Shown here in pieces: positions 1-6,315 of a stretch of DNA of 6,700 bases. Positions within the stretch are counted from its first letter, which is position 1. The number at the start of each line of letters is the position of its first letter. The notes below the pieces were generated by a model. The model did no database searches. It saw nothing but the letters and a program-made list of their open reading frames with translations, and had not been told where the DNA came from. The DNA is from Alphaproteobacteria bacterium (GTDB taxonomy: Bacteria > Pseudomonadota > Alphaproteobacteria > RF32 > CAG-239), in the NCBI GenBank assembly GCA_017650255.1, contig JAGCFG010000065.1, positions 1 to 6,700 on the forward strand, written 5' to 3'. A program made the translations under genes and the position numbers.

Positions 1-309
1 CAAATAATCATCAGCACCAGCTTCCAACCCGTTTATTCTGTCACCAACTTCCCCCATCGCTGTCAACAAAATAACCGGCACATTGTCCTCTACACGCAGT
101 TTTTGTAAAAACTCCAAACCAGACTCTTCCGGCATCATAACATCGAGAACCAACAAATCAAATTTGTATCGAGCCAACATCTCACGCGCTTCTGCAGCAC
201 ACTTTGCAGCAGAAACAAGAAAAGCATTCTCTCTCAAAAATCTAACCAAGAGAGAACGCAATCTTGTATCATCATCAATGACTAGAATATGTGATTTTTC
301 TTCGGTCAC
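1..309 (-). CDS. OmpR/PetR-type response regulator, N-terminal receiver domain (partial)
   Basis: This is the phosphorylatable receiver domain of a two-component response regulator, cut by the left window edge after 103 residues. It starts at a GTG codon (bases 309-307), with GGGAG at 316-320 placed 6 nt upstream and in-frame stops just beyond. Visible receiver landmarks are the acidic pocket IDDD (residues 11-14), the phosphoacceptor Asp56 in LDVMMP, the switch Thr83 in LLTA, and GLEAGADDYL at 94-103. The conserved Lys of the KPF motif and any output domain lie outside the window. The wording of the domain (DDDTRLRSLL, GDRINGLEAGADDYL) resembles alphaproteobacterial PetR/OmpR-like regulators with a winged-helix DNA-binding domain; that part is inference from family knowledge. 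It lies 18 nt behind pgsA and is probably cotranscribed. The partner kinase is not visible. Confidence 0.93.
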   Translation of the reverse strand, partial: MTEEKSHILVIDDDTRLRSLLVRFLRENAFLVSAAKCAAEAREMLARYKFDLLVLDVMMPEESGLEFLQKLRVEDNVPVILLTAMGEVGDRINGLEAGADDYL

Positions 310-327
310 ACAACACTCCCGAACTTA

Positions 328-1086
328 TTACTTTTTACCTTTTTTAGCTGTTGCCGGCTTCTTTTTTGCCTTTTTAACAACAGTTTTTTTCACCGGAGCT
401 TCAGGAGTTTTAGGCTCATTCTGATTAGCTGCTTTAGGTGCTGTAACTTTCTGTGCAACAACATCTTTTACCTTAACAGCAATTTTTTTAACTTCCTGCT
501 CAACCGCCTTAACTGGATTTTTCTTATTATTTTCAACTGTATAGATATAGTCTAAACATTTCTCAAAATATTGATATCCAGTAACAAAAGTTAAAATTCC
601 GGCAACCCAAAGCAAAATCTCGCCAACAACACCAACCGGCTGGCCGATAAAATATAAATGTTTAAGCAAAATCATTGAGATAGCTGTCATTTGAAAACCG
701 GTTTTCCATTTTGCCAAGCGTGTAACCGGCATACCAACCCTAAACTCAGCCAAAAACTCACGCAATCCAGAAACCAAAACTTCTCTGCACATAATGATAA
801 TAACTGGGATATAAGTAATCGGATTAACCATATGGTTTGCAACAATAATCAACAGAGCAGAAACAACCAACAGCTTGTCCGCAATTGGGTCAAGCAAACG
901 TCCTAAAACCGAATTTTGGTTACGCGAACGGGCAAAATAGCCATCCAGATAATCCGTAATAGAAGCCAAAACAAAGAGCACACCTGCAAAAATAGACCAC
1001 AATGCAGAATGTATATATATAGCCAAGAAAATTACCGGTATTACGACAATTCTTGATATGGTTAGCAAATTTGGAAGATTATACAT
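328..1086 (-). CDS. pgsA: CDP-diacylglycerol--glycerol-3-phosphate 3-phosphatidyltransferase with Lys-rich C-terminal tail
   Basis: PgsA is an inner-membrane enzyme that makes phosphatidylglycerophosphate from CDP-diacylglycerol and glycerol 3-phosphate, the committed step to phosphatidylglycerol and cardiolipin. The CDP-alcohol phosphotransferase signature is complete: DYLDGYFAR at residues 45-53, then G62, D66 and D70. The family segments REVLVSGLREFLAE (about 101-114) and LAKWKTG (about 124-130) follow. Several hydrophobic segments span about 10-185. I start at ATG 1086 rather than GTG 1095, because AGGTG at 1093-1097 sits 6 nt before that ATG and the GTG is part of this ribosome site. The protein is 252 residues, against about 180-200 for most PgsA; the excess is a hydrophilic tail from about residue 188, roughly one third lysine with Ala, Pro and Val. 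It ends in a double stop, TAATAA. uvrC lies 56 nt upstream and a response regulator 18 nt downstream. Confidence 0.96.
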   Translation of the reverse strand: MYNLPNLLTISRIVVIPVIFLAIYIHSALWSIFAGVLFVLASITDYLDGYFARSRNQNSVLGRLLDPIADKLLVVSALLIIVANHMVNPITYIPVIIIMCREVLVSGLREFLAEFRVGMPVTRLAKWKTGFQMTAISMILLKHLYFIGQPVGVVGEILLWVAGILTFVTGYQYFEKCLDYIYTVENNKKNPVKAVEQEVKKIAVKVKDVVAQKVTAPKAANQNEPKTPEAPVKKTVVKKAKKKPATAKKGKK

Positions 1087-1142
1087 AATTAACACCTATA
1101 ATAAAAAAGTTTAAACTCTGCACTAATCATATTGCATAAATT

Positions 1143-2957
1143 TTATTTGTGAAAGTAATTAAATATCTTTTCCGCTGTTTTTTTACTTATACCCGATACT
1201 TTTTGCAAATCTGACACCCCTGCTTGAGCAACAACCTCTGCAGAACCGAAATGGTTCAACAATTTTTTCTTTCTGTCCGCCCCAATTCCCTCAATCTCAT
1301 CCAGCTTAGAAACAAACATTGATTTTGCTCTCTTTTTTCTGTGTGTTCCAATTGCAAATCTATGCGCCTCATCACGAATATTTTGCATATAAAAAGCCAA
1401 AGGCGACTGAAACGGCAACTCAAAACTTTCTCTTCCCATCTGATGATAAAACTCTTTTCCCGCATTTCTCTCAGGCCCTTTTGAGATTGCAATAATCGCA
1501 ATTCCTCTCAAGTCATAATCTTTCAAACACTCATGCACTGCGTGCAACTGCCCCAGACCGCCGTCAAGCAATATAACATCAGGTCTGTTCTCCTCCGTCA
1601 TTTTATCAAATCTTCTGGTCAAAACTTCTTTCATCATCGCAAAATCATCATTGGTAATTTCCGAATTTTTGATATTAAAAGTCCTATATGCCTTTTTATC
1701 AAACCCCTCGGGAGTTGCCACAATCATTGCCCCCACGGCATAACTACCTTGAATATGCGAATTATCATAAACTTCAATTCTCTTTGGCAAACTTGGCAAC
1801 AAAAATACTTTTTGCATATTTTCCAAATTTTTCAAAATAGAAGTTTCCAGAGCTGCTTTTCTTTCCAAAGCCTCCTTAGCATTATTAAGCACACCTTGAA
1901 TAATTTTTGCCTTGTTGCCTTTTTGATAAACGTTAATTTTTACCCCGAATGCCTCTTGTAAAAAGTCATTATTATCGGGATATTGCGAAACCACAATCTC
2001 TTCCGGCAATTGATGATTGGCGTAAAAATTACTCAAAAAGGCCTCCAAAACCTCTGCTTCTTCTGCCCCCTCGCTCTGTTTTGGAAAAAAAACCATATTA
2101 CCGCAGTTCTGTCCGGCTCTTATAATAAAAAGTTGAATACAATAGAGATTATTCTCGGTATAAATTGCCACAAAATCTGCCGATTTAATATTTGCATACT
2201 CAACATTTTTCCCCTGTTGGACACTACTCAAAGCCCTGATTCTGTCGCGAAAAACCATCGCCGTTTCAAAGTCACAAGCATCACTCGCCTTTTGCATTTT
2301 TTCCGACATCTCCTGTTGCATTTTGGTGCTTTTTCCCTCCAAAAAAGCAACAGCATCATCAACCAACTTGTGATAATCCTCTTTGCTGATTTTTCCGACA
2401 CACGGCGCCGAACACCTTTTAATTTGATACATCAAACAAGGTCTATCCCGATTCTTAAAATTGCTGTCACTGCACGAGCGGAGCAAAAAAGCTTTTTGCA
2501 ACAAATCAAGCGTATTATTAAGTGCCAGCACATTGGCAAACGGCCCAAAATATTTATATCCGCTTTTCTTTACCCCGCGATATTTGCGCAAGACCGGAAA
2601 ATCTTCCTTCATATTCATACTCAAATAAGGAAAAGTTTTATCGTCTTTCAGCAAAATATTATATTTCGGCGCCAGTTTTTTAATCAGCTCATTTTCAAGC
2701 AACAAGGCTTTTGCCTCATTTTCGACCACCACAAATTCCATGCGCCTAATCTGCGCCACCATTCTTTGCAACCGCGCCGGAAGTTTGTTGATATGCGAAT
2801 ATGCGACAATCCTTTTTTTAATATTTTTTGCTTTGCCGACATAAAGCACCTTTTCTTGGACATCCAACATACGATAAACGCCGGGCTTTTCCGGAGCAAT
2901 TTTAATATTTTTCTCCAAAATTTCCAAGCCGCGCTTTATGTCAAAACTTTTTTCCAT
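1143..2957 (-). CDS. uvrC: UvrABC excinuclease subunit C
   Basis: UvrC makes both incisions around bulky DNA lesions in nucleotide excision repair, acting with UvrB on a UvrA-loaded site. At 604 residues it has the normal length and all domains in order. The N-terminal GIY-YIG nuclease (3' incision) shows GVY at 26-28 and YVG at 39-41, with ENE at 88-90. Cysteines at 162, 174, 182 and 186 have the 12-8-4 spacing of the iron-sulfur ligands described for E. coli UvrC. A UVR helix that contacts UvrB lies near 215-245. The RNase H-like nuclease (5' incision) has D398 in YDNSH, D465 in LLDGG and H532 in DEAHRFA as likely catalytic residues. A tandem helix-hairpin-helix DNA-binding region covers about 552-603. 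The ATG shares its A with the stop of the preceding gene (TAATG) and has no strong Shine-Dalgarno site, so translational coupling is likely. Confidence 0.98.
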   Translation of the reverse strand: MEKSFDIKRGLEILEKNIKIAPEKPGVYRMLDVQEKVLYVGKAKNIKKRIVAYSHINKLPARLQRMVAQIRRMEFVVVENEAKALLLENELIKKLAPKYNILLKDDKTFPYLSMNMKEDFPVLRKYRGVKKSGYKYFGPFANVLALNNTLDLLQKAFLLRSCSDSNFKNRDRPCLMYQIKRCSAPCVGKISKEDYHKLVDDAVAFLEGKSTKMQQEMSEKMQKASDACDFETAMVFRDRIRALSSVQQGKNVEYANIKSADFVAIYTENNLYCIQLFIIRAGQNCGNMVFFPKQSEGAEEAEVLEAFLSNFYANHQLPEEIVVSQYPDNNDFLQEAFGVKINVYQKGNKAKIIQGVLNNAKEALERKAALETSILKNLENMQKVFLLPSLPKRIEVYDNSHIQGSYAVGAMIVATPEGFDKKAYRTFNIKNSEITNDDFAMMKEVLTRRFDKMTEENRPDVILLDGGLGQLHAVHECLKDYDLRGIAIIAISKGPERNAGKEFYHQMGRESFELPFQSPLAFYMQNIRDEAHRFAIGTHRKKRAKSMFVSKLDEIEGIGADRKKKLLNHFGSAEVVAQAGVSDLQKVSGISKKTAEKIFNYFHK

Positions 2958-3274
2958 TAAAAGATCAAAAACTCAAAAAATATTGTTGCACAAACCAACG
3001 TAACCAACAAATTTATGCTGTTGGTAATAAACTGTTTGAAAGTCTCAGGCCAATCCACAATGGTGCTGAAACTCTTTTGCACCCTATTAAACAGAAAAGT
3101 GTAAACAAAAGCAATCGCTACAGCAACCGCGTATATCTTAAAATCAAAGAAAAAGGCATATATAGTCTCTGCATTATAATAATAAGACAAATATGCTCCG
3201 CCACCCAATCCAATCAAAAACATCGGGTTAATAAACATACCGCTTGTAAACAAACTCAAAATTCCTTTTAACAT
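2957..3274 (-). CDS. Small membrane protein of unknown function between glmM and uvrC
   Basis: This is a 105-residue hydrophobic protein that I do not recognise. It has about three membrane segments, near residues 14-33, 45-63 and 86-105. A hydrophilic stretch separates the last two, about 64-85, with a basic start (NRVQKS) and an acidic-aromatic DWPETF. It ends hydrophobically with no tail. The ATG at 3274 has a strong ribosome site, AGGAG at 3281-3285 with a 6-nt spacer, embedded in the last codons of glmM; only 2 nt lie between the two genes. Its stop overlaps the uvrC start by one base. This tight packing on both sides, plus a real ribosome site, argues that it is an expressed gene. Position alone does not show a role in repair or in wall synthesis. 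It does not obviously resemble the small membrane proteins further right. Confidence 0.85.
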   Translation of the reverse strand: MLKGILSLFTSGMFINPMFLIGLGGGAYLSYYYNAETIYAFFFDFKIYAVAVAIAFVYTFLFNRVQKSFSTIVDWPETFKQFITNSINLLVTLVCATIFFEFLIF

Positions 3275-3276
3275 TT

Positions 3277-4620
3277 TCAGCTCCTTTTTTTAATCTCGTT
3301 AATAATCATATCCGAAACCTCTTTTACAAGGCTTTCATCACAACCTGCAACCCAAACCCTGATTTTCGGTTCGGTACCCGAAGGATGCAAAACCACTCTC
3401 CCGATACCACGCATTTTATCCTCGGCCTCGGCAACAACCTTTTTTACATCCTCACAATTTGCAATTTCCTTAACTTTTTCTCTTGTTTCTACCGGCAAAC
3501 TTACAAAAACGCACGGATCAAATTCAAAAAGCGGAAAAATCTCGCTTACCTTTCTGCCGTCATCTTTCAATGCCATACAAAACAGCAAAGCATTAACCAT
3601 ACCGTCGCCGCTTTTGCAGCAATCACTCCAAACAATATGCCCCGATTCTTCTCCGCCAAGACCGCAACCGACCTCTTGCATTTTTGCCACAATCGCGCGC
3701 TCTCCGACTTTTGTGCTATAATACTCCAGCCCCATATTTTTTATATAGCGCTCCATAGCCGTGTTTGAAAGAACTGTCGATACAACCGCATTTCCTCTAT
3801 ATTTGCCAATTTTTTGCAAATATTTTACCATAAAAGTCATCAGTTGCTCGGCAGGAATTTTGCGTCCCAAATCATCACACACAAGCAACCTGTCGCCATC
3901 TCCGTCAACGGCAATTCCAAGCTGTGCTTTGGCATTTTTTACTGTTTCAAACATCATTTCCGGATGCTGAGACCCGCAATTTTCATTTATATTATACCCA
4001 TTCGGCTCATTTCCAAGACAAATCACTCCTGCACCCAAATCCATAAACACCTGAGGCATAATTTTTGCAAAAGAACCATTGGCACAATCCAAAACCACTC
4101 GCAAACCGGACAAAGGGCGGTCTTCAGCAGCAAACTGTTTTGCCTTTTGCAAATACATTACCAAACCTTCTTGGCAATCAACAATTTTACCCAACTTTTC
4201 TGAGCTCAAAACAAAATCAGCCTTTGCCACCATATCTTCGAGTTTTGCCGTAACCTCATCGGCAAACTTGTCACCATTCGCACCAATCAATTTGATGCCA
4301 TTATCAAAATATGGATTATGCGACGCGGTAATCATCACCGCCATATCGACATCCAAATCTTCAACAATACAAGTCAACGCCGGTGTTGGCAAAACACCCA
4401 ACAATAAAACATCAATCCCTGCCGACAAAAAACCCGCCGTCAAAGCCGATTGCAACATCTCCCCAGAAACTCTCGTATCTCTCGCAATAGCAACTTTTTT
4501 ATAATTTTTGCAAACCTCCAAACCGCAGGCAGTGCCGAGTTTTGTTGCAAAATCCGCAGTCATCGGATATTGGTTTGCAACACCGCGCACTCCATCTGTT
4601 CCAAAAAGTTTATTTGCCAT
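3277..4620 (-). CDS. glmM: Phosphoglucosamine mutase
   Basis: GlmM is a cytosolic enzyme that converts glucosamine 6-phosphate to glucosamine 1-phosphate, on the route to UDP-GlcNAc for peptidoglycan and LPS. The 447-residue length is normal. Landmarks are FGTDGVRG at 6-13, the active phosphoserine Ser100 in TASHNP, the metal-binding DGDGDR with Asp239, 241 and 243, the sugar-binding loop GGEESGH at 322-328, and the phosphate-binding loop PSGTEPKIRV at 413-422. The residue before that loop is His412, where Arg is usual. I start at ATG 4620: GGGAGG at 4628-4633 lies 7 nt upstream and the protein then begins MANKLFGTDG. A longer open frame to 4749 would run through the promoter and the upstream terminator, so it is spurious. 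The stop is TGA, the only TGA stop seen among the complete genes here. It is the first gene of the downstream operon. Confidence 0.98.
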   Translation of the reverse strand: MANKLFGTDGVRGVANQYPMTADFATKLGTACGLEVCKNYKKVAIARDTRVSGEMLQSALTAGFLSAGIDVLLLGVLPTPALTCIVEDLDVDMAVMITASHNPYFDNGIKLIGANGDKFADEVTAKLEDMVAKADFVLSSEKLGKIVDCQEGLVMYLQKAKQFAAEDRPLSGLRVVLDCANGSFAKIMPQVFMDLGAGVICLGNEPNGYNINENCGSQHPEMMFETVKNAKAQLGIAVDGDGDRLLVCDDLGRKIPAEQLMTFMVKYLQKIGKYRGNAVVSTVLSNTAMERYIKNMGLEYYSTKVGERAIVAKMQEVGCGLGGEESGHIVWSDCCKSGDGMVNALLFCMALKDDGRKVSEIFPLFEFDPCVFVSLPVETREKVKEIANCEDVKKVVAEAEDKMRGIGRVVLHPSGTEPKIRVWVAGCDESLVKEVSDMIINEIKKRS

Positions 4621-4671
4621 TTTATTACCTCCCTTTGCACCTACTATATAAACATTTGCAAAAAATATCAA
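4621..4671 (-). promoter_or_regulatory. Sigma70-type promoter and ribosome site for the glmM operon
   Basis: On the minus strand, TTGATA (4666-4671) and TATAGT (4643-4648) are 17 bp apart, each matching the -35 and -10 consensus at five of six positions. Transcription would start near 4636, giving a leader of about 16 nt that holds the GGGAGG ribosome site (4628-4633), 7 nt before the glmM ATG. It lies immediately behind the terminator of the upstream unit, as expected for the head of a new operon. Transcription has not been shown. Confidence 0.75.
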
Positions 4672-4677
4672 TAGCAT

Positions 4678-4708
4678 AAAAAAACCGCTTGGAGTTTCCT
4701 CCAAACGG
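4678..4708 (-). terminator. Rho-independent terminator after orfE
   Basis: Read on the minus strand, a 10-bp stem (left arm 4699-4708, right arm 4685-4694, one G-U pair) closes on a GAAA tetraloop and is followed by seven T (4684-4678). It starts 3 nt after the orfE stop and separates the orfD-orfE unit from the glmM promoter. The outer four pairs (CCGT with GCGG) are the same as in the two longer terminators to the right. Confidence 0.9.
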
Positions 4709-4711
4709 CAA

Positions 4712-4993
4712 TTAAATTTTCTGGAACAAGCGCCTGACAACATAAACAATAGCTGAGAACAGCAACAAAGACAGAAGCGACAGCAGCACTACCAACCATT
4801 TTGACAGTGAAAAACATTCCGCCCAAAATGAAATGGCACAATAACCCGCCAACACTACCAAAACAGCAAAAATAATCCAAAATACTACTCTTTCCCAAAC
4901 ATATTTCGGACCTTTTGCTTCATCTGCTTCAAACCAGCAAATTCCGGCAAAAACACCGCTCCAAATAAAACCAAATATAAGATTCCACCACAT
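4712..4993 (-). CDS. Small membrane protein of unknown function (orfE)
   Basis: This is a 93-residue protein that I do not recognise, very rich in Trp (eight residues). It has three likely membrane segments, about 3-21, 36-58 and 66-86. A charged loop with acidic and basic residues lies between the first two (EADEAKGPK near 22-30), and the tail is basic (RRLFQK). A TTG start nine codons earlier (5020) would overlap the end of orfD; I prefer the ATG at 4993, 4 nt after the orfD stop, although neither has a Shine-Dalgarno site. The short gap suggests translational coupling with orfD. A strong terminator follows directly. Start choice is uncertain, and existence as a gene rests on length, membrane character, operon spacing and the terminator. 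Confidence 0.72.
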   Translation of the reverse strand: MWWNLIFGFIWSGVFAGICWFEADEAKGPKYVWERVVFWIIFAVLVVLAGYCAISFWAECFSLSKWLVVLLSLLSLLLFSAIVYVVRRLFQKI

Positions 4994-4997
4994 AACA

Positions 4998-5381
4998 TTA
5001 TTTTTTAAAATACAACGCAATGTAATAGAATAGCAGGACAGCAGAACCGATAATACCGATTACTACCTGCATGAGATAAACCCATACAACGGCAACCAGC
5101 GCCATAATGAAAGAAAGACCGACAGCGACCATAATTCCATAGGACACTGTCCCTAACTTGGCAAAATAAACACCGGCATTCACCAATGCCACAACTGCAA
5201 CTATTGCCGCAATCGTCAACAAGGCATAACAGGCAATTTTTGCCGCTTTACTCCGAGGTTTTATAACCCACGGCATTGTGTCAAGGCTCTCATTACAAGC
5301 CAGAACTCTCACTGCTGCATAAACAGCCAAAACTGCGTAGGGCGCAAAAAGCAAACCCCACAATAATTTTACACTTTCCAT
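4998..5381 (-). CDS. Small membrane protein of unknown function (orfD)
   Basis: This is a 127-residue, unrecognised protein with about four membrane segments: 5-27, 49-71, 80-103 and 105-123. The loop after the first segment is basic (KPRSKAAK near 41-48), so it is probably cytoplasmic; the tail ends FKK. The ATG at 5381 has no Shine-Dalgarno site and sits in an AT-rich leader. That leader contains a 19-base block also found before orfA. The first codons resemble orfA (MESVKLLW against MKSM-stop-LLW), with the same distance from ATG to the first TGG. A plausible promoter lies 40-70 nt upstream. It is the first gene of a two-gene unit with orfE. No function is assigned. Confidence 0.82.
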   Translation of the reverse strand: MESVKLLWGLLFAPYAVLAVYAAVRVLACNESLDTMPWVIKPRSKAAKIACYALLTIAAIVAVVALVNAGVYFAKLGTVSYGIMVAVGLSFIMALVAVVWVYLMQVVIGIIGSAVLLFYYIALYFKK

Positions 5382-5385
5382 ACAA

Positions 5386-5406
5386 TTTTATTTAATTTGT
5401 GAATAA
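5386..5406 (-). repeat. Leader repeat, copy before orfD
   Basis: On the minus strand the block reads TTATTCACAAA, then TT, then AAATAAAA, ending 4 nt before the orfD ATG. The same 19 bases without the TT insertion occur at 6664-6682, ending 3 nt before an ATG at 6660. It could be a shared untranslated leader or ribosome-recruiting segment left by duplication. Confidence 0.6.
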
Positions 5407-5422
5407 TTTCTATTTTTCAAAA

Positions 5423-5453
5423 ACTATATACTACTTATGGCTAAAATTTGCAA
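5423..5453 (-). promoter_or_regulatory. Possible promoter for orfD-orfE
   Basis: On the minus strand TTGCAA (5448-5453) stands 17 bp before TATATA (5425-5430); an overlapping TATAGT (5423-5428) at 19 bp matches the -10 consensus better. Matches are only moderate and the region is AT-rich, so this is tentative. It lies in the gap between the orfC terminator and orfD, where a promoter is expected. Confidence 0.4.
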
Positions 5454-5470
5454 GCTTTTAAAATCTCAAT

Positions 5471-5526
5471 AAAAAAACCGCTGCTTCAAAATCATTACCC
5501 TTAGGGTAACAATTCATCTGCAACGG
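5471..5526 (-). terminator. Long structured terminator after orfC (copy A)
   Basis: Read on the minus strand, a 7-bp basal stem (5520-5526 with 5478-5484) is followed by seven T (5477-5471). Inside it, after a 4-by-4 internal loop, a second stem of about 12 pairs including G-U pairs is capped by a TAA loop near the palindromic TTACCC/GGGTAA. It starts 12 nt after the orfC stop. Sequence and shape are repeated at 6254-6307, with paired changes that keep the upper stem. A terminator is the simplest reading; the upper stem is longer than termination needs. Confidence 0.85.
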
Positions 5527-5538
5527 TAAAAATTCGCA

Positions 5539-5826
5539 TTACTTAAACATAGATTTGACCTTTTGTTCAAAAAAGGTTGTCAGCAGAATAAAAACTCCTG
5601 CCGAAACAATCTTTGCCCAATCAGGCCAAGGAAGCGGCAGCAAAATCCATATGGCGACACCATATGCCACCAACAGCAACAAAACTGCCAGCACAACGCA
5701 AACATTCGTGCCATCAAGACTAAAAGCCTCTGACAGCTGAAAGTCCGAGGCACCGCCGGCAACGCCGGACAAGGCCCCCGCCAGAAATGTGGCGAAAGCC
5801 CATAACAAAATTTTTAATAAAAGCAT
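5539..5826 (-). CDS. Small membrane protein of unknown function (orfC)
   Basis: This is a 95-residue, unrecognised hydrophobic protein. Likely membrane segments are about 3-25, 41-63 and 69-87. A polar loop with several acidic residues (about 26-40) lies between the first two, a Pro-Trp turn (PLPWPDW) between the last two, and the tail is basic (KVKSMFK). Its opening, with LKILLW at about residues 4-9, recalls the VKLLW opening of orfD, but the similarity is too short to prove kinship. The ATG at 5826 follows the orfB stop by 23 nt and lacks a Shine-Dalgarno site; the gap contains a run of C. It is probably cotranscribed with orfB and ends before a structured terminator. Confidence 0.75.
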   Translation of the reverse strand: MLLLKILLWAFATFLAGALSGVAGGASDFQLSEAFSLDGTNVCVVLAVLLLLVAYGVAIWILLPLPWPDWAKIVSAGVFILLTTFFEQKVKSMFK

Positions 5827-5849
5827 AATTGTGTTTATTTTGGGGGTTA

Positions 5850-6167
5850 TTACTGATTTCTTTTTCTAAATTGTTGTTTCTTTTTATAAAGCCACAACTT
5901 TTGAAAATACACATTTGCAGTATGGAAAATTCCCACAGACAGAACCACAAAAACAATTGGCAAGATAGAATTATCTTCTTGCGCAGAATTCGGCAGGCAG
6001 AGCTGCATCAGCATTACGGCAAAATATGCCCAACTGCAAACTACAATCCCCAAAACCAGCCAATACATATTTATCGGTCTGATCTTTCTTTTACAAATGG
6101 CGAACAGAACACCACCGGCCACCATGACAACAAACCACAGCAACCAAAATAAAATAATCGCTAACAT
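5850..6167 (-). CDS. Small membrane protein, paralogue of orfA (orfB)
   Basis: This is a 105-residue protein with no family that I recognise. It has three likely membrane segments, about 2-24, 33-53 and 66-86. C25-KRKIR-30 lies after the first and a very basic tail (KKKQQFRKRNQ) after the last, which fits a periplasmic N-terminus and cytoplasmic C-terminus by the positive-inside rule. The segment from WLLWF (8-12) to RKIR (27-30) and WL closely matches orfA: about 16 of 31 positions are identical. That marks them as paralogues, and as real proteins rather than chance frames. The ATG at 6167 has an A-rich leader without a Shine-Dalgarno site. A tentative promoter lies upstream and orfC follows by 23 nt. 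Confidence 0.82.
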   Translation of the reverse strand: MLAIILFWLLWFVVMVAGGVLFAICKRKIRPINMYWLVLGIVVCSWAYFAVMLMQLCLPNSAQEDNSILPIVFVVLSVGIFHTANVYFQKLWLYKKKQQFRKRNQ

Positions 6168-6205
6168 ATCTATAATTTTTTTTATACTAATTTAATTCAG
6201 TATCA

Positions 6206-6234
6206 CCTATAGCACAAAAATAGACAAAAATCAA
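6206..6234 (-). promoter_or_regulatory. Possible promoter for orfB-orfC
   Basis: On the minus strand TTGATT (6229-6234) stands 17 bp before TATAGG (6206-6211), each matching consensus at four of six positions. Transcription would begin near 6200, leaving a leader of about 33 nt. It is placed correctly, between the orfA terminator and orfB, but the AT-rich background makes chance matches easy. Confidence 0.4.
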
Positions 6235-6253
6235 GCGAAAAAATTTACACAAC

Positions 6254-6307
6254 AAAAACCCGCTGCTTCAAAATCATCACCATATGGCAACAACTTATCA
6301 GCAACGG
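6254..6307 (-). terminator. Long structured terminator after orfA (copy B)
   Basis: Read on the minus strand, the same 7-bp basal stem as copy A (6301-6307 with 6260-6266) is followed by one G and five T (6258-6254). The upper stem keeps about 12 pairs and ends in the palindrome CCATATGG, where copy A has CCC-TAA-GGG. It starts 8 nt after the orfA stop. The T tract is shorter than in copy A, so termination may be less efficient. Confidence 0.8.
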
Positions 6308-6315
6308 TCTTTTGT

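Noticed and set aside
83..424. Plus-strand open frame opposite the response regulator and the pgsA tail
   Set aside because: It is antisense to two well-supported genes; its Phe-rich end is just the complement of the Lys-rich PgsA tail.
1087..1095. GTG at 1095 as the pgsA start
   Set aside because: That GTG is part of the AGGTG ribosome site, which is correctly spaced for the ATG at 1086.
1087..1142. Possible hairpin (AGTTTAAACT plus T run) or promoter between uvrC and pgsA
   Set aside because: The palindrome is short, AT-only in the centre and would have no proper loop. The -35 match is poor, and a -10 there would put the start inside the pgsA ribosome site.
1983..2960. Long plus-strand open frame of 325 codons opposite uvrC
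   Set aside because: It lies entirely antisense to a clear uvrC, has low-complexity composition typical of a shadow frame, and shows no recognisable domain.
4621..4749. 43-residue N-terminal extension of glmM from a start at 4749
   Set aside because: It would run through the orfE terminator, the promoter and the ribosome site, and the GlmM family begins at the MANKLFGTDG position.
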